A DNA stretch of 64,000 nt from Pseudomonas sp. 31-12 (lineage in GTDB: Bacteria > Pseudomonadota > Gammaproteobacteria > Pseudomonadales > Pseudomonadaceae), in the NCBI RefSeq assembly GCF_003151075.1, contig NZ_CP029482.1:682001-746000 (forward strand). Direction: 5' to 3'. Below, piece after piece: positions 19,135-28,144 of this stretch. Both the position numbers and the translations under genes were made by a program. The notes under the pieces are model-generated. The model was given only the letters and a program-made list of their open reading frames with translations. It did not search any database and had not been told where the DNA came from. Numbering within the stretch: position 1 is the first letter of the stretch; every line of letters starts with the position of its first letter.

Positions 19135-22100
19135 TTAGCCGATCGTCATCAAGCTGGCATTACCACCCGCCGCAGCGGTGTTAACACTCAATGCCCGCTC
19201 AATCACCAGACGCTCCAGCGCAATGCTGGTCTCGCCCTGCGACAACCCATGAACCCCGACAATCGCCCCGGCACGCTTGGCCACTTGCTGGCACACCGCA
19301 CGCAACTGGTCGGAGTGGCCATGATGCAGAACCGCATCAAACACCACTTCGTCCTTGCCCCAGTCGGAAACCAGCTTGATCTTCGCCTGAATTTCCTTCG
19401 GCAGACGTGCGAACAGTGCCTTGGTCAATTCAACTTCCGGCCACACCGCCGAACCGCCGACGGCCAGTACCGCTGCCAGTTGCGTCAGCAGATCGCCTTC
19501 GACTTCCGCCAGGCACAGCACGTGTTCACGCGGCAGGATGGCGTAGCTGTTGCGCTCGCCAGTCGGGCCAGCGAGTACACGGGTGATGCCGCTTTGCGAT
19601 TGCGCCGCGAACTGCCCACACAGGGTGCTCAAGTCAGCGAACTTGTTGCTGTCGGCCCAGGTCTTCAGGGCGGTCAGCGGTTTGCTCATGGCATCACGCA
19701 GACGAACGTCCGGAGCAACGACGGCGTCGCCGCGAGCGAAGGATTGTTCGATCGCATCGGTAGGACGCGTCGACAGCAGGCGGTAGAGGTACAGCGGACC
19801 ACCAGCTTTCGGGCCGGTGCCCGACAGGCCTTCACCACCGAACGGCTGCACACCAACCACGGCACCCACGATGTTGCGGTTCACATAGACGTTACCGGCG
19901 TTGACGTTGTCGATCACCTTGGCGATGGTCTCGTCGATCCGGGTGTGCACACCCAGCGTCAGGCCATAGCCGGAAGCGTTGATCTGACCGATCAGCTGAT
20001 CGATGTCTTTGCGCTTGTAGCGAACCACGTGCAGCACCGGACCGAAGATTTCCCGTTGCAGTTCGTCGAAGCTTTCCAGTTCGATCAGCGTTGGCATCAC
20101 GAAGGTGCCGCGTTTGACTTCTTCGCTGTTGGCAATCGCCACCTGATACACATTGCGGCCTTTGTCGCGCATGGCCTGGATGTGCTTCTCGATGCCAGCC
20201 TTGGCTTCGGCGTCGATCACCGGGCCAATGTCCACGGACAGGCGCTCAGGGTTGCCGAGACGGCATTCAGCCATCGCGCCCTTAAGCATTTCGATGACAC
20301 GTTCAGCGGAATCTTCCTGCAAGCACAGCACTCGCAGTGCCGAGCAGCGTTGACCGGCGCTGTCGAAGGCCGACGATACGACGTCGATCACAACCTGTTC
20401 GGTCAGTGCCGAGGAGTCGACGATCATCGCGTTCTGGCCGCCGGTTTCGGCGATCAACGGAATCGGACGACCCTGTGCATCCAGGCGACCCGCGACGTTG
20501 CGTTGCAGCAGACGAGCAACTTCGGTGGAACCGGTAAACATCACGCCTTTGACCCGATCGTCGCCGACCAGACGGGCGCCGACGGTTTCGCCACGGCCCG
20601 GCAGCAGTTGCAGCACGCCTTCCGGAATACCGGCTTCGATCATCAAACGCACGGCTTGAGCAGCGACCAGCGGAGTTTGTTCCGCAGGCTTGGCCAGTAC
20701 CGGGTTACCGGCGGCCAATGCAGCAGCGACTTGACCACTGAAAATCGCCAGCGGGAAGTTCCACGGGCTGATGCACACCACCGGACCCAGTGGGCGGTGG
20801 GCGTCGTTGGTGAAATCGTTGCGCGCCTGCACCGCGTAATAACGCAGGAAGTCCACGGCTTCACGCACTTCGGCGATGGCGTTGGCGAAGGTTTTGCCGG
20901 CTTCGCGAGCCAGCAGGCCCATCAGCGGCTGGATCTCGCCTTCCATCAAATCAGCGGCACGTTCCAGAATCGCAGCGCGTTCGGCGGGCGGGGTGGCCTG
21001 CCAGATCGGTGCAGCGTTCAGGGCGCACTGGATCGCGTTGTCGACGTCTTCGACGGTCGCTTCCTGTACGTGACCAACCACGTCACGCAGATCGGACGGG
21101 TTGAGCACTGGCGCAGGAGTTTCGGAGCTGGACGCGCAACCGAGCATCGGCGCGGCTTTCCAGTGGTTGTGAGCGCTGGCCAGCAAAGCACAGGACAGCG
21201 AAGCCAGACGATGTTCGTTGGCCATGTCGATGCCGCTGGAGTTGGCGCGCTCGGCACCATACAGGTCACGCGGCAGCGGGATACGCGGGTGCGGCAGGCC
21301 GAAGCCGCCTTCCAGCGTCGCCATCTGCTCGATGCTGGCCACTGGATCGGCCACCAGCTCCTGAATCGAAATAGACTGGTCGGCGATACGGTTGACGAAC
21401 GAGGTGTTCGCGCCGTTTTCCAGCAGACGACGTACCAGGTACGCCAACAGGGTTTCGTGAGTACCGACCGGTGCGTACACGCGGCACGGACGGTTCAACT
21501 TGCCTTCGGAAACTTTGCCTACAACCTGTTCGTACAGCGGTTCACCCATGCCGTGCAGGCACTGGAACTCGTACTGACCCGGGTAATAGTTCTGACCGGC
21601 AATATGGTAAATGGCCGACAGGGTGTGGGCGTTGTGCGTGGCGAACTGCGGATAAATAACTTCCGGTACCGACAGCAATTTGCGGGCGCAGGCGATGTAG
21701 GAAACGTCGGTGTACACCTTGCGGGTGTAGACCGGATAGCCTTCCAGGCCTTCAACCTGGGCGCGCTTGATTTCGCTGTCCCAGTACGCGCCCTTCACCA
21801 GGCGGATCATCAGGCGATGACGGCTGCGGCGAGCCAGGTCGATCACGTAGTCGATCACGTACGGGCAACGCTTCTGGTAAGCCTGGATCACGAAACCGAT
21901 GCCGTTCCAGCCGGTCAATTGCGGCTCGAAGCACAGGCGCTCCAGCAGATCCAGCGACAGCTCGAGACGGTCGGCTTCTTCGGCGTCGATGTTCAAGCCG
22001 ATGTCGTACTGCTTGGCCAGCAAGGTCAGCGACAGCAGGCGCGGGTACAACTCATCCATCACACGCTCGTACTGCGCGCGGCTGTAACGCGGGTGCAGTG

Positions 22101-23085
22101 CCGAGAGCTTGATGGAAATGCCCGGGCCTTCATAAATCCCACGACCGTGGGACGCTTTGCCGATCGAGTGGATGGCTTGTTCGTACGAGGCCAGGTATTT
22201 CTGGGCGTCGTGCTCGGTGAGTGCAGCTTCACCCAGCATGTCGTAGGAATAGCGGAAGCCCTTGGCTTCGAACTTGCTGGCGTTGGCCAGGGCTTCGGCG
22301 ATGGTTTCGCCGGTGACGAACTGCTCGCCCATCAGGCGCATCGCCATGTCGACGCCCTTGCGGATCATCGGCTCGCCGCTCTTGCCGATGATGCGACTCA
22401 AGGAAGAAGTCAGGCCCGCTTCGTTATGGGTGGCGACCAGTTTGCCGGTCAGCAACAAGCCCCAGGTTGCGGCGTTGACGAACAGCGACGGGCTGTTGCC
22501 CAAGTGCGGGTGCCAGTTGCCGGTGCTGATCTTGTCGCGGATCAGCGCATCGCGGGTGCCTTTGTCCGGGATGCGCAGCAGCGCTTCAGCGAGGCACATC
22601 AGCGCTACGCCTTCCTGGGACGACAGGGAAAATTCCTGCAACAGACCCTGAACAATCCCGGCACGGCCGCCGGCGCTTTTCTGATTGCGCAGTTTCTCGG
22701 CAATCGAGGAGGCGAGCTTGTTGGTGGCTTCGGCCATCGCCGCCGGCAGGCGCGCCTGTTCGATCAGCATCGGCACCACTTCAGGTTCCGGGCGACGGTA
22801 GGCGGCGGTGATCGAGGCGCGCAGTACCGATTGCGGCAGGATGCTTTCGGCGAACTCGAGGAAGCACTGGTGGGCGTGATCCAAGGGCGCATCGACGGCT
22901 TCGTCGGAATCCTTGGTCAAACCGCTCAGCTCGGTCAGGGTTGCACCACCCTCGAGTTTTTCCAGGTAATTGAAAATTGCCTGCTTGATCAGCCAGTGCG
23001 GCGTGCGATCAATCGAGGTCGCGGCCGCCTTGAGGCGCTCGCGGGTCGGGTCGTCAAGTTTGACCCCAAGGGTGGTGGTAGCCAT
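19135..23085 (-). CDS. putA: Trifunctional proline utilization protein PutA (repressor, proline dehydrogenase, P5C dehydrogenase)
   Basis: A 1316-residue protein that oxidises proline to glutamate in two steps and represses put genes when proline is low. Residues 1-48 form a ribbon-helix-helix DNA-binding domain (ATTTLGVKLDDPTRERLKAA). The FAD proline dehydrogenase barrel follows (about 180-570, with the C-terminal YRRLLENGANTSF-type signature VRRLLENGANTSFVNR). The aldehyde dehydrogenase half (about 640-1130) carries ETGGQNAMIV and the catalytic Cys914 in GQRCSA. A C-terminal domain completes the long PutA type. I start at ATG 23085 (GAGGAT upstream) because the ATG 12 codons earlier precedes the ribbon-helix-helix. 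It is divergent from putP, with operator-like boxes between them. Confidence 0.97.
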   Translation of the reverse strand: MATTTLGVKLDDPTRERLKAAATSIDRTPHWLIKQAIFNYLEKLEGGATLTELSGLTKDSDEAVDAPLDHAHQCFLEFAESILPQSVLRASITAAYRRPEPEVVPMLIEQARLPAAMAEATNKLASSIAEKLRNQKSAGGRAGIVQGLLQEFSLSSQEGVALMCLAEALLRIPDKGTRDALIRDKISTGNWHPHLGNSPSLFVNAATWGLLLTGKLVATHNEAGLTSSLSRIIGKSGEPMIRKGVDMAMRLMGEQFVTGETIAEALANASKFEAKGFRYSYDMLGEAALTEHDAQKYLASYEQAIHSIGKASHGRGIYEGPGISIKLSALHPRYSRAQYERVMDELYPRLLSLTLLAKQYDIGLNIDAEEADRLELSLDLLERLCFEPQLTGWNGIGFVIQAYQKRCPYVIDYVIDLARRSRHRLMIRLVKGAYWDSEIKRAQVEGLEGYPVYTRKVYTDVSYIACARKLLSVPEVIYPQFATHNAHTLSAIYHIAGQNYYPGQYEFQCLHGMGEPLYEQVVGKVSEGKLNRPCRVYAPVGTHETLLAYLVRRLLENGANTSFVNRIADQSISIQELVADPVASIEQMATLEGGFGLPHPRIPLPRDLYGAERANSSGIDMANEHRLASLSCALLASAHNHWKAAPMLGCASSSETPAPVLNPSDLRDVVGHVQEATVEDVDNAIQCALNAAPIWQATPPAERAAILERAADLMEGEIQPLMGLLAREAGKTFANAIAEVREAVDFLRYYAVQARNDFTNDAHRPLGPVVCISPWNFPLAIFSGQVAAALAAGNPVLAKPAEQTPLVAAQAVRLMIEAGIPEGVLQLLPGRGETVGARLVGDDRVKGVMFTGSTEVARLLQRNVAGRLDAQGRPIPLIAETGGQNAMIVDSSALTEQVVIDVVSSAFDSAGQRCSALRVLCLQEDSAERVIEMLKGAMAECRLGNPERLSVDIGPVIDAEAKAGIEKHIQAMRDKGRNVYQVAIANSEEVKRGTFVMPTLIELESFDELQREIFGPVLHVVRYKRKDIDQLIGQINASGYGLTLGVHTRIDETIAKVIDNVNAGNVYVNRNIVGAVVGVQPFGGEGLSGTGPKAGGPLYLYRLLSTRPTDAIEQSFARGDAVVAPDVRLRDAMSKPLTALKTWADSNKFADLSTLCGQFAAQSQSGITRVLAGPTGERNSYAILPREHVLCLAEVEGDLLTQLAAVLAVGGSAVWPEVELTKALFARLPKEIQAKIKLVSDWGKDEVVFDAVLHHGHSDQLRAVCQQVAKRAGAIVGVHGLSQGETSIALERLVIERALSVNTAAAGGNASLMTIG

Positions 23086-23157
23086 ATTTTTATCCTCATG
23101 TTTGCCACGACCGCGTGGCATCAGCTGGCCGCAAGATTAGCTGGGCAACCTTTGAGG

Positions 23158-23396
23158 TGCAACCGGGTGCAACCCTTTTTTTGTCGGAATAATAAGCAGC
23201 TCGTCAGGAAATAAATTCCGGAACGAACGTACCGCGCCGGCTTGGTGCTTTTCATTCTAGTAAACCGTCAGAACTGCCCTAAAAGGGAGCAAAAACAGGG
23301 GTTTTTCAGGTAAATCCGACTAGGTGCAACTTATTCTCGAAAAATGGGTTGCACCTTATTTGCTTTGTTGAATAGCATTCGCGGCCAAGGTGCAAC
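23158..23396. promoter_or_regulatory. put control region: five GTTGCA/TGCAAC boxes
   Basis: TGCAAC lies at 23158-23163, 23168-23173, 23325-23330 and 23391-23396, and GTTGCA at 23348-23353, most within the wider context GGTGCAACC. GTTGCA is the core operator bound by the ribbon-helix-helix domain of E. coli PutA. The first two are exactly 10 bases apart, on one face of the helix. They lie within the 462-base putA-putP gap, two near putA and three nearer putP, as expected for autorepression of both genes. I see no other gene in the gap. Confidence 0.7.
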
Positions 23397-23547
23397 CGGT
23401 CATAAAAAACAGGTGTACCGGCTGATGGCTTTCCTGGGGAAACATCAGTCATAAATGCGCGGGACCTGAAATCGTCTGTCAAACGTCGTCGTTTGCGCGC
23501 GGTTCACCAGCCGCCGCTACATAAAAACAAAGCCAGGGCGAAACTTA

Positions 23548-25032
23548 ATGAGCGTTAGCAATCCAACTCTGATCACGTTCGTGATCTACATCGCAGCAAT
23601 GGTGCTGATCGGCTTCATGGCCTATCGCTCCACCAACAACCTTTCTGACTACATTCTGGGCGGTCGCAGTCTGGGCAGCGTCGTGACTGCATTGTCCGCC
23701 GGCGCCTCCGACATGAGCGGCTGGTTGTTGATGGGCCTGCCGGGCGCCATCTACATGTCCGGTCTGTCCGAAAGCTGGATCGCCATCGGCCTGATCATCG
23801 GTGCTTACCTGAACTGGCTGTTCGTCGCCGGCCGTCTGCGCGTACAGACCGAGCACAACGGCGATGCATTGACCCTGCCGGATTACTTCTCCAGCCGTTT
23901 TGAAGACAAAAGCGGTCTGCTGCGGATCATCTCTGCCGTCGTGATCCTGGTGTTCTTCACCATCTACTGCGCTTCCGGCATTGTGGCCGGCGCCCGTCTG
24001 TTCGAAAGCACCTTCGGCATGTCCTACGAGACAGCGCTGTGGGCCGGTGCTGCGGCGACGATTGCCTACACCTTCGTCGGCGGTTTCCTGGCAGTGAGCT
24101 GGACTGACACCGTACAAGCCACGCTGATGATCTTCGCCCTGTTGCTGACGCCGATCATCGTGCTGCTGGCCACCGGCGGCGTCGATACCACGTTCCTGGC
24201 CATCGAAGCGCAAGATCCAAGCAACTTCGACATGCTGAAAAACACCACCTTCATTGGCATCATCTCGCTGATGGGTTGGGGCCTGGGCTACTTCGGCCAG
24301 CCGCACATCTTGGCGCGCTTCATGGCGGCGGATTCGGTCAAGTCGATCGCTAAAGCACGTCGCATCTCCATGGCCTGGATGATCCTGTGCCTGGGCGGCA
24401 CCGTCGCTGTAGGTTTCTTTGGTATCGCGTACTTCTCGGCGCACCCTGAACTGGCTGGTCCTGTGACCGAAAACCCAGAGCGCGTGTTCATCGAACTGGC
24501 CAAAATCCTCTTCAACCCTTGGGTTGCCGGTGTCCTGCTGTCGGCCATTCTGGCTGCCGTCATGAGCACCCTGAGCTGCCAACTGTTGGTGTGCTCGAGC
24601 GCCCTGACCGAAGACTTCTACAAAACCTTCCTGCGTAAAACCGCTTCCCAGGTTGAACTGGTCTGGGTCGGCCGCGCCATGGTGCTGCTGGTTGCCCTGA
24701 TCGCCATCGCGTTGGCCGCTAACCCGGAAAACCGCGTACTGGGTCTGGTCAGCTACGCCTGGGCAGGTTTCGGTGCTGCGTTCGGTCCGGTTGTCCTGAT
24801 CTCCGTGATCTGGAAAGACATGACCCGCAACGGCGCACTGGCCGGCATCCTGGTCGGCGCGATCACCGTGATCGTGTGGAAACACTTCGAGCTGCTGGGC
24901 CTGTACGAAATCATCCCTGGTTTCATCTTCGCCAGCCTGGCGATCTACATCGTCAGCAAACTGGGCGCCCCGACTCAGGGCATGCTTCAGCGCTTCGCCG
25001 CTGCCGAGGCTGATTTCCGCCTGAACAAGTGA
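23548..25032 (+). CDS. putP: Sodium/proline symporter PutP
   Basis: A 494-residue member of the sodium:solute symporter family (LeuT fold, about 13 helices). Recognisable family segments are YILGGRSLGSVVTALSAGAS (about residues 33-52), GASDMSGWLLMGLPGA and GWGLGYFGQPHILARFMA (about 246-263). It imports proline with Na+ and supplies PutA. The Asp in ASDMSGW corresponds to the Na+-site Asp55 of E. coli PutP. It is divergent from putA and ends in a clear intrinsic terminator. Length and start (ATG at 23548) match the family. Confidence 0.96.
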   Translation: MSVSNPTLITFVIYIAAMVLIGFMAYRSTNNLSDYILGGRSLGSVVTALSAGASDMSGWLLMGLPGAIYMSGLSESWIAIGLIIGAYLNWLFVAGRLRVQTEHNGDALTLPDYFSSRFEDKSGLLRIISAVVILVFFTIYCASGIVAGARLFESTFGMSYETALWAGAAATIAYTFVGGFLAVSWTDTVQATLMIFALLLTPIIVLLATGGVDTTFLAIEAQDPSNFDMLKNTTFIGIISLMGWGLGYFGQPHILARFMAADSVKSIAKARRISMAWMILCLGGTVAVGFFGIAYFSAHPELAGPVTENPERVFIELAKILFNPWVAGVLLSAILAAVMSTLSCQLLVCSSALTEDFYKTFLRKTASQVELVWVGRAMVLLVALIAIALAANPENRVLGLVSYAWAGFGAAFGPVVLISVIWKDMTRNGALAGILVGAITVIVWKHFELLGLYEIIPGFIFASLAIYIVSKLGAPTQGMLQRFAAAEADFRLNK

Positions 25033-25070
25033 TCGGGATGAGCTGATGCTCTGACCTTTCGCCGAACATG

Positions 25071-25107
25071 AAAACGGCCCGCTTCCATTTGGAGGCGGGC
25101 CGTTTTT
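25071..25107 (+). terminator. Rho-independent terminator of putP
   Basis: Arms 25071-25086 and 25091-25106 pair over 16 bases with one G.T wobble and a 4-base loop, rich in GC (CGGCCCGC core) and followed by T at 25103-25107. The A-tract on the 5' side would let it work in the opposite direction too. Confidence 0.93.
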
Positions 25108-25140
25108 AAGTCTTCCGATTGTGGAGGGCGTGGCGCAGAT

Positions 25141-25238
25141 CCCCTGTGGGAGCGAGCCTGCTCGCGATTGCGGTGTGTCAGTCGACATCAATGTTGAATG
25201 AACAACCGCAATCGCGAGCAGGCTCGCTCCCACAGGGG
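25141..25238. repeat. REPIN: 34-bp perfect inverted repeat
   Basis: Arms 25141-25174 and 25205-25238 are perfectly complementary over 34 bases around a 30-base loop. The sequence is nearly the same as the REPIN at 18993-19084 (GCGGTGTGTCA follows the core in both), differing mainly in the loop. It marks the boundary between putP and the effector island. Confidence 0.95.
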
Positions 25239-25359
25239 GTAGGGGTGGTCTTGAGGGAAATGTCTGTAGCCAAACGCACCTATTTTCGAAGGAAAAATCT
25301 CTAAAAAAGTAGGGCAAATCTGATTTTCCTGTCCCTCCCTCAACACCCCTTGTTGCTCA

Positions 25360-25386
25360 TGCAGAATCGCCCGCCTTCATTCTGCA
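25360..25386 (+). promoter_or_regulatory. Hairpin immediately upstream of vgrG
   Basis: TGCAGAAT (25360-25367) and ATTCTGCA (25379-25386) form a perfect 8-bp stem with an 11-base loop, ending 12 bases before the vgrG ATG. The Shine-Dalgarno region between stem and ATG is weak (GCAGAGACACATCGG). The hairpin could modulate translation or be a protein-binding palindrome. No regulator can be named. Confidence 0.4.
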
Positions 25387-25398
25387 GAGACACATCGG

Positions 25399-27417
25399 AT
25401 GTTCGCTCCTGCCAATCAACCGCGTTTCACGTTGACGATCGACGGCGTCCAGAATGAGCTCAAGGTGCTTGAGTTCACGGGCACGGAAGCCATCAGCCAA
25501 CCCTACCGCTTTGACCTGGAACTGGTCAGCGAACGGCCAGACATCGAGCTTGAAAGCCTGCTGCATCGTCAGGCGTTTCTGAGTTTCGATGTACAAGGCT
25601 CCGGCATACACGGTCAGATCTTTCGCGTCGGTCAAAGCGACTCCGGGAAACGTCTGACCGGCTATCAAATCAGTCTCGTACCGCGATTGGCCTACCTCGG
25701 TCAGCGCATCAACCAGCGGATCTTCCAGCACAAAAGCGTGCCGGCGATCATCGCGCAGGTCCTCAAGGACCATGGCATCCAGCGCGATGCGTTCGAATTC
25801 CAACTCGGCAGCGACTACGCGCCTCGCGAGTACTGCGTGCAGTACGCCGAAAGCGACCTCGCATTTATCCAGCGCCTGTGCGCCGAGGTCGGCATTCACT
25901 ACCACTTCCAGCACACCCCCGACGGGCATCTGCTGGTGTTCGGTGATGATCAAACAGTGTTCCCGCGTTTGCCCGAGTCGACGCTGTACCTTCCGGGCAG
26001 CGGCATGGCGGCGGATGCGCCGGCCATCAAGCGTTTCAACGTGCGCCTGGAGACCCGCACCACAGCGGTCACCCGTCGCGATTACGACTTCCAGAAACCG
26101 CGTCTTTCCCTTGAAAACCGTGTCGACAGCGAACAGCGCCCGGTGCTGGAGGATTACCACTTTCCCGGCCATTTCACCGATCGCGAATACGGCAAACAAC
26201 TGACGCAACGAGCCTTGGAGCGCCACAACGCGGACTTCCGTCAGGCCGAAGGTCGTGGCGACGATTCTGCCTTGGTCAGCGGACATTTCCTGCACCTCGC
26301 CGAGCACCCGCGTCAGGCGTGGAACGACCTGTGGCTGATCACTGAAATCGAACACCGCGGCCGACAGCCGCAAGTGCTGGAGGAGTCGGCCACCAGTGAT
26401 GACCCGGATGATTTCCAGGGTTATCGCAATACTTTTCTGGCGACACCGTGGGACGTTTCGTTCCGCCCGCCGGTGGGACCGGAAAAGCCACGCATGCTCG
26501 GCTACCAACCTGCCGTGGTCACCGGTCCGGTCGACAGCGAAATCCATTGCGACGAGTTCGGCCGGGTAAAGGTCCAGCTCGCCTGGGACCGCGACGGTCA
26601 GCTCAACGAACATTCCAGTTGCTGGCTGCGCGTGGCTACCGGTTGGGCCCACGACCATTACGGCAGCGTGCTGATCCCGCGAGTCGGCATGGAAGTGCTG
26701 GTGGGTTTCATCGACGCCGATGCCGACAAACCGCTGGTAATGAGTTGCCTGCCCAACGCCGCAACACCGGTGCCACTGGATCTGCCCGCCGACAAGACCC
26801 GCAGTATTTTCCGCAGCCAAAGTAGTCCGGGCGGCGGCGGTTACAACGAATTGCGCATCGAGGATCGCAAAGGCGCCGAGGAAATCTACCTGCGCGCCCA
26901 GCGAAACTGGACTCAGCACGTGTTGAACGATCAGCAGGTGCAGGTCGATAACGCCCGCAGCATTGTCGTCACCGGCACCGCTCGGCATGAGTTGAAGGCC
27001 GACGAGCTACGCATCACCCACGGCCAGCGCCAGACCGAAGTAAAGCTCGACGATCACCTGGTGGTGATGGGTGACCGGCACATTCGCGTGAACAGTCAGG
27101 CGCTGAATGCCAGTCAGCAATTCCACGTCAGCGCGGGTCAGCAAGTGGTCATCGATGGCGGCGCCAGCGCGACGATTCAGGCGGGCGGGCAGTGGATCAA
27201 CATCGGTCCCGGCGGGATTTTCAGCAGCGTGCCGATTCAGGTCGGCGGCGCACTGATGCCGTCGATGGCCGCTGCCCCAGTTTCGCCGAATACGCCGTTA
27301 AAACTCGTCGCCGCGCCCGCAGCGCTGCTAAGCGCCGCACAGATCATGAGCCTGCAAAGCGACGCGCCGTTCTGCGAAGAATGCGAGCGCTGCAAGGACG
27401 GTGTCTGTGCAGCCTGA
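25399..27417 (+). CDS. vgrG: Type VI secretion spike protein VgrG (TssI), orphan
   Basis: A 672-residue trimeric spike subunit. The N-terminal gp27-like half (about residues 8-390) includes the family-typical REYCVQYAESDLAFIQRLCA and GIHYHF. The gp5-like OB-fold follows (DEFGRVKVQLAWDRDGQ, then SCWLRVATGWAHDHYGS), then the needle repeats (about 480-610). There is no C-terminal enzymatic extension. It ends in a short Cys-rich tail FCEECERCKDGVC after an Ala/Pro-rich linker (about 620-660), probably the region that docks the effector. The next gene, a DUF4123 adaptor, starts 17 bases inside this one. No hcp, tss or clpV genes are present, so it must load onto an apparatus encoded elsewhere. Confidence 0.95.
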   Translation: MFAPANQPRFTLTIDGVQNELKVLEFTGTEAISQPYRFDLELVSERPDIELESLLHRQAFLSFDVQGSGIHGQIFRVGQSDSGKRLTGYQISLVPRLAYLGQRINQRIFQHKSVPAIIAQVLKDHGIQRDAFEFQLGSDYAPREYCVQYAESDLAFIQRLCAEVGIHYHFQHTPDGHLLVFGDDQTVFPRLPESTLYLPGSGMAADAPAIKRFNVRLETRTTAVTRRDYDFQKPRLSLENRVDSEQRPVLEDYHFPGHFTDREYGKQLTQRALERHNADFRQAEGRGDDSALVSGHFLHLAEHPRQAWNDLWLITEIEHRGRQPQVLEESATSDDPDDFQGYRNTFLATPWDVSFRPPVGPEKPRMLGYQPAVVTGPVDSEIHCDEFGRVKVQLAWDRDGQLNEHSSCWLRVATGWAHDHYGSVLIPRVGMEVLVGFIDADADKPLVMSCLPNAATPVPLDLPADKTRSIFRSQSSPGGGGYNELRIEDRKGAEEIYLRAQRNWTQHVLNDQQVQVDNARSIVVTGTARHELKADELRITHGQRQTEVKLDDHLVVMGDRHIRVNSQALNASQQFHVSAGQQVVIDGGASATIQAGGQWINIGPGGIFSSVPIQVGGALMPSMAAAPVSPNTPLKLVAAPAALLSAAQIMSLQSDAPFCEECERCKDGVCAA

Positions 27418-28144
27418 TTGCTTGTCACCTCGTGAATGGCTGGAACGGCAGCCACTGAAACCGTCGGAACAACTGTTCGCGATCTTCAGCAATGCCAGCA
27501 CGGCTGAGCCGTTCAAAGCGTGGCGGCAGTCAGTCGCCGCTCAACCGCCTAATCCGATCTGGGCCGACACCGCTTACGCCGAGTGGGAGCCGGTCATGCC
27601 CTACGTCGGAATCGTCTCGGCTGAGGGTGAGTTTCTGGAGTGGGTTGCCACGACCGAGTCTCGCGACTGGGGTTGGCTGGCGGTTTCTTCTGCCTCTCAA
27701 GATGCATTGGTCGAGCATCTGCGCAGCCTAACTCAAGTGCTATTGCCCAACGGTAATGCGGTGTTTTTCCGCTTCTGGGATGGGAGTTATCTGTTGCCGA
27801 TTCTTCAGTCTGCCGACGTAAACCCTACGCAATTAATGCCGGTGCTTGACCGCTGTTTGATCAATGGGCAACCGCTCGATATCGGTGGCAGGCCGTTGAA
27901 ACCCTCCAGGGTTTTTCCGTGGTGGGAAGTTTCCGAGTCGCTACTCGAAGACCTCGCCACCGAGTCCGCGACAACCCGTATCAACAACTTGATGAAGTGG
28001 TTGAGCGAGGACCGTCCTGATCTTTTTGAAGCGTTTTCTGAGCATGTGTTGCGGCACAAAGTCGCGATCTTTCTGCAGGCGCCGGACCTGCCTCAAGCCC
28101 CGAAACAAGACTTGGCGGATTACCTGATGGCGGAGCTGAACTGA
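27401..28144 (+). CDS. DUF4123 effector-loading adaptor (Tap/TEC chaperone)
   Basis: A 247-residue DUF4123-type protein starting at GTG 27401, which overlaps the vgrG end. Family-like features are the N-terminal LFAIFSNASTAEPFKAW, the acidic WEPVMPYVGIVS and the aromatic WGWLAVSSAS segment. DUF4123 proteins hold a cargo effector and hand it to the cognate VgrG tip; they are not secreted themselves. It lies exactly between vgrG and the Rhs toxin and overlaps the toxin start by one base (TGATG), the classical order for such modules. A second GTG at 27407 is a possible start. It should be specific for this VgrG/Rhs pair. Confidence 0.88.
   Translation: MSVQPDCLSPREWLERQPLKPSEQLFAIFSNASTAEPFKAWRQSVAAQPPNPIWADTAYAEWEPVMPYVGIVSAEGEFLEWVATTESRDWGWLAVSSASQDALVEHLRSLTQVLLPNGNAVFFRFWDGSYLLPILQSADVNPTQLMPVLDRCLINGQPLDIGGRPLKPSRVFPWWEVSESLLEDLATESATTRINNLMKWLSEDRPDLFEAFSEHVLRHKVAIFLQAPDLPQAPKQDLADYLMAELN

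Noticed and set aside
19249..23214. Very long open frame on the plus strand opposite putA (over 1300 codons)
   Set aside because: It mirrors putA codon for codon. In GC-rich Pseudomonas DNA the antisense frame often stays open, and its product has no recognisable domain. PutA is unmistakable on the other strand.
23545..25317. Long minus-strand frame opposite putP
   Set aside because: PutP on the plus strand has full symporter motifs. The antisense product is low-complexity and crosses the terminator and REPIN.
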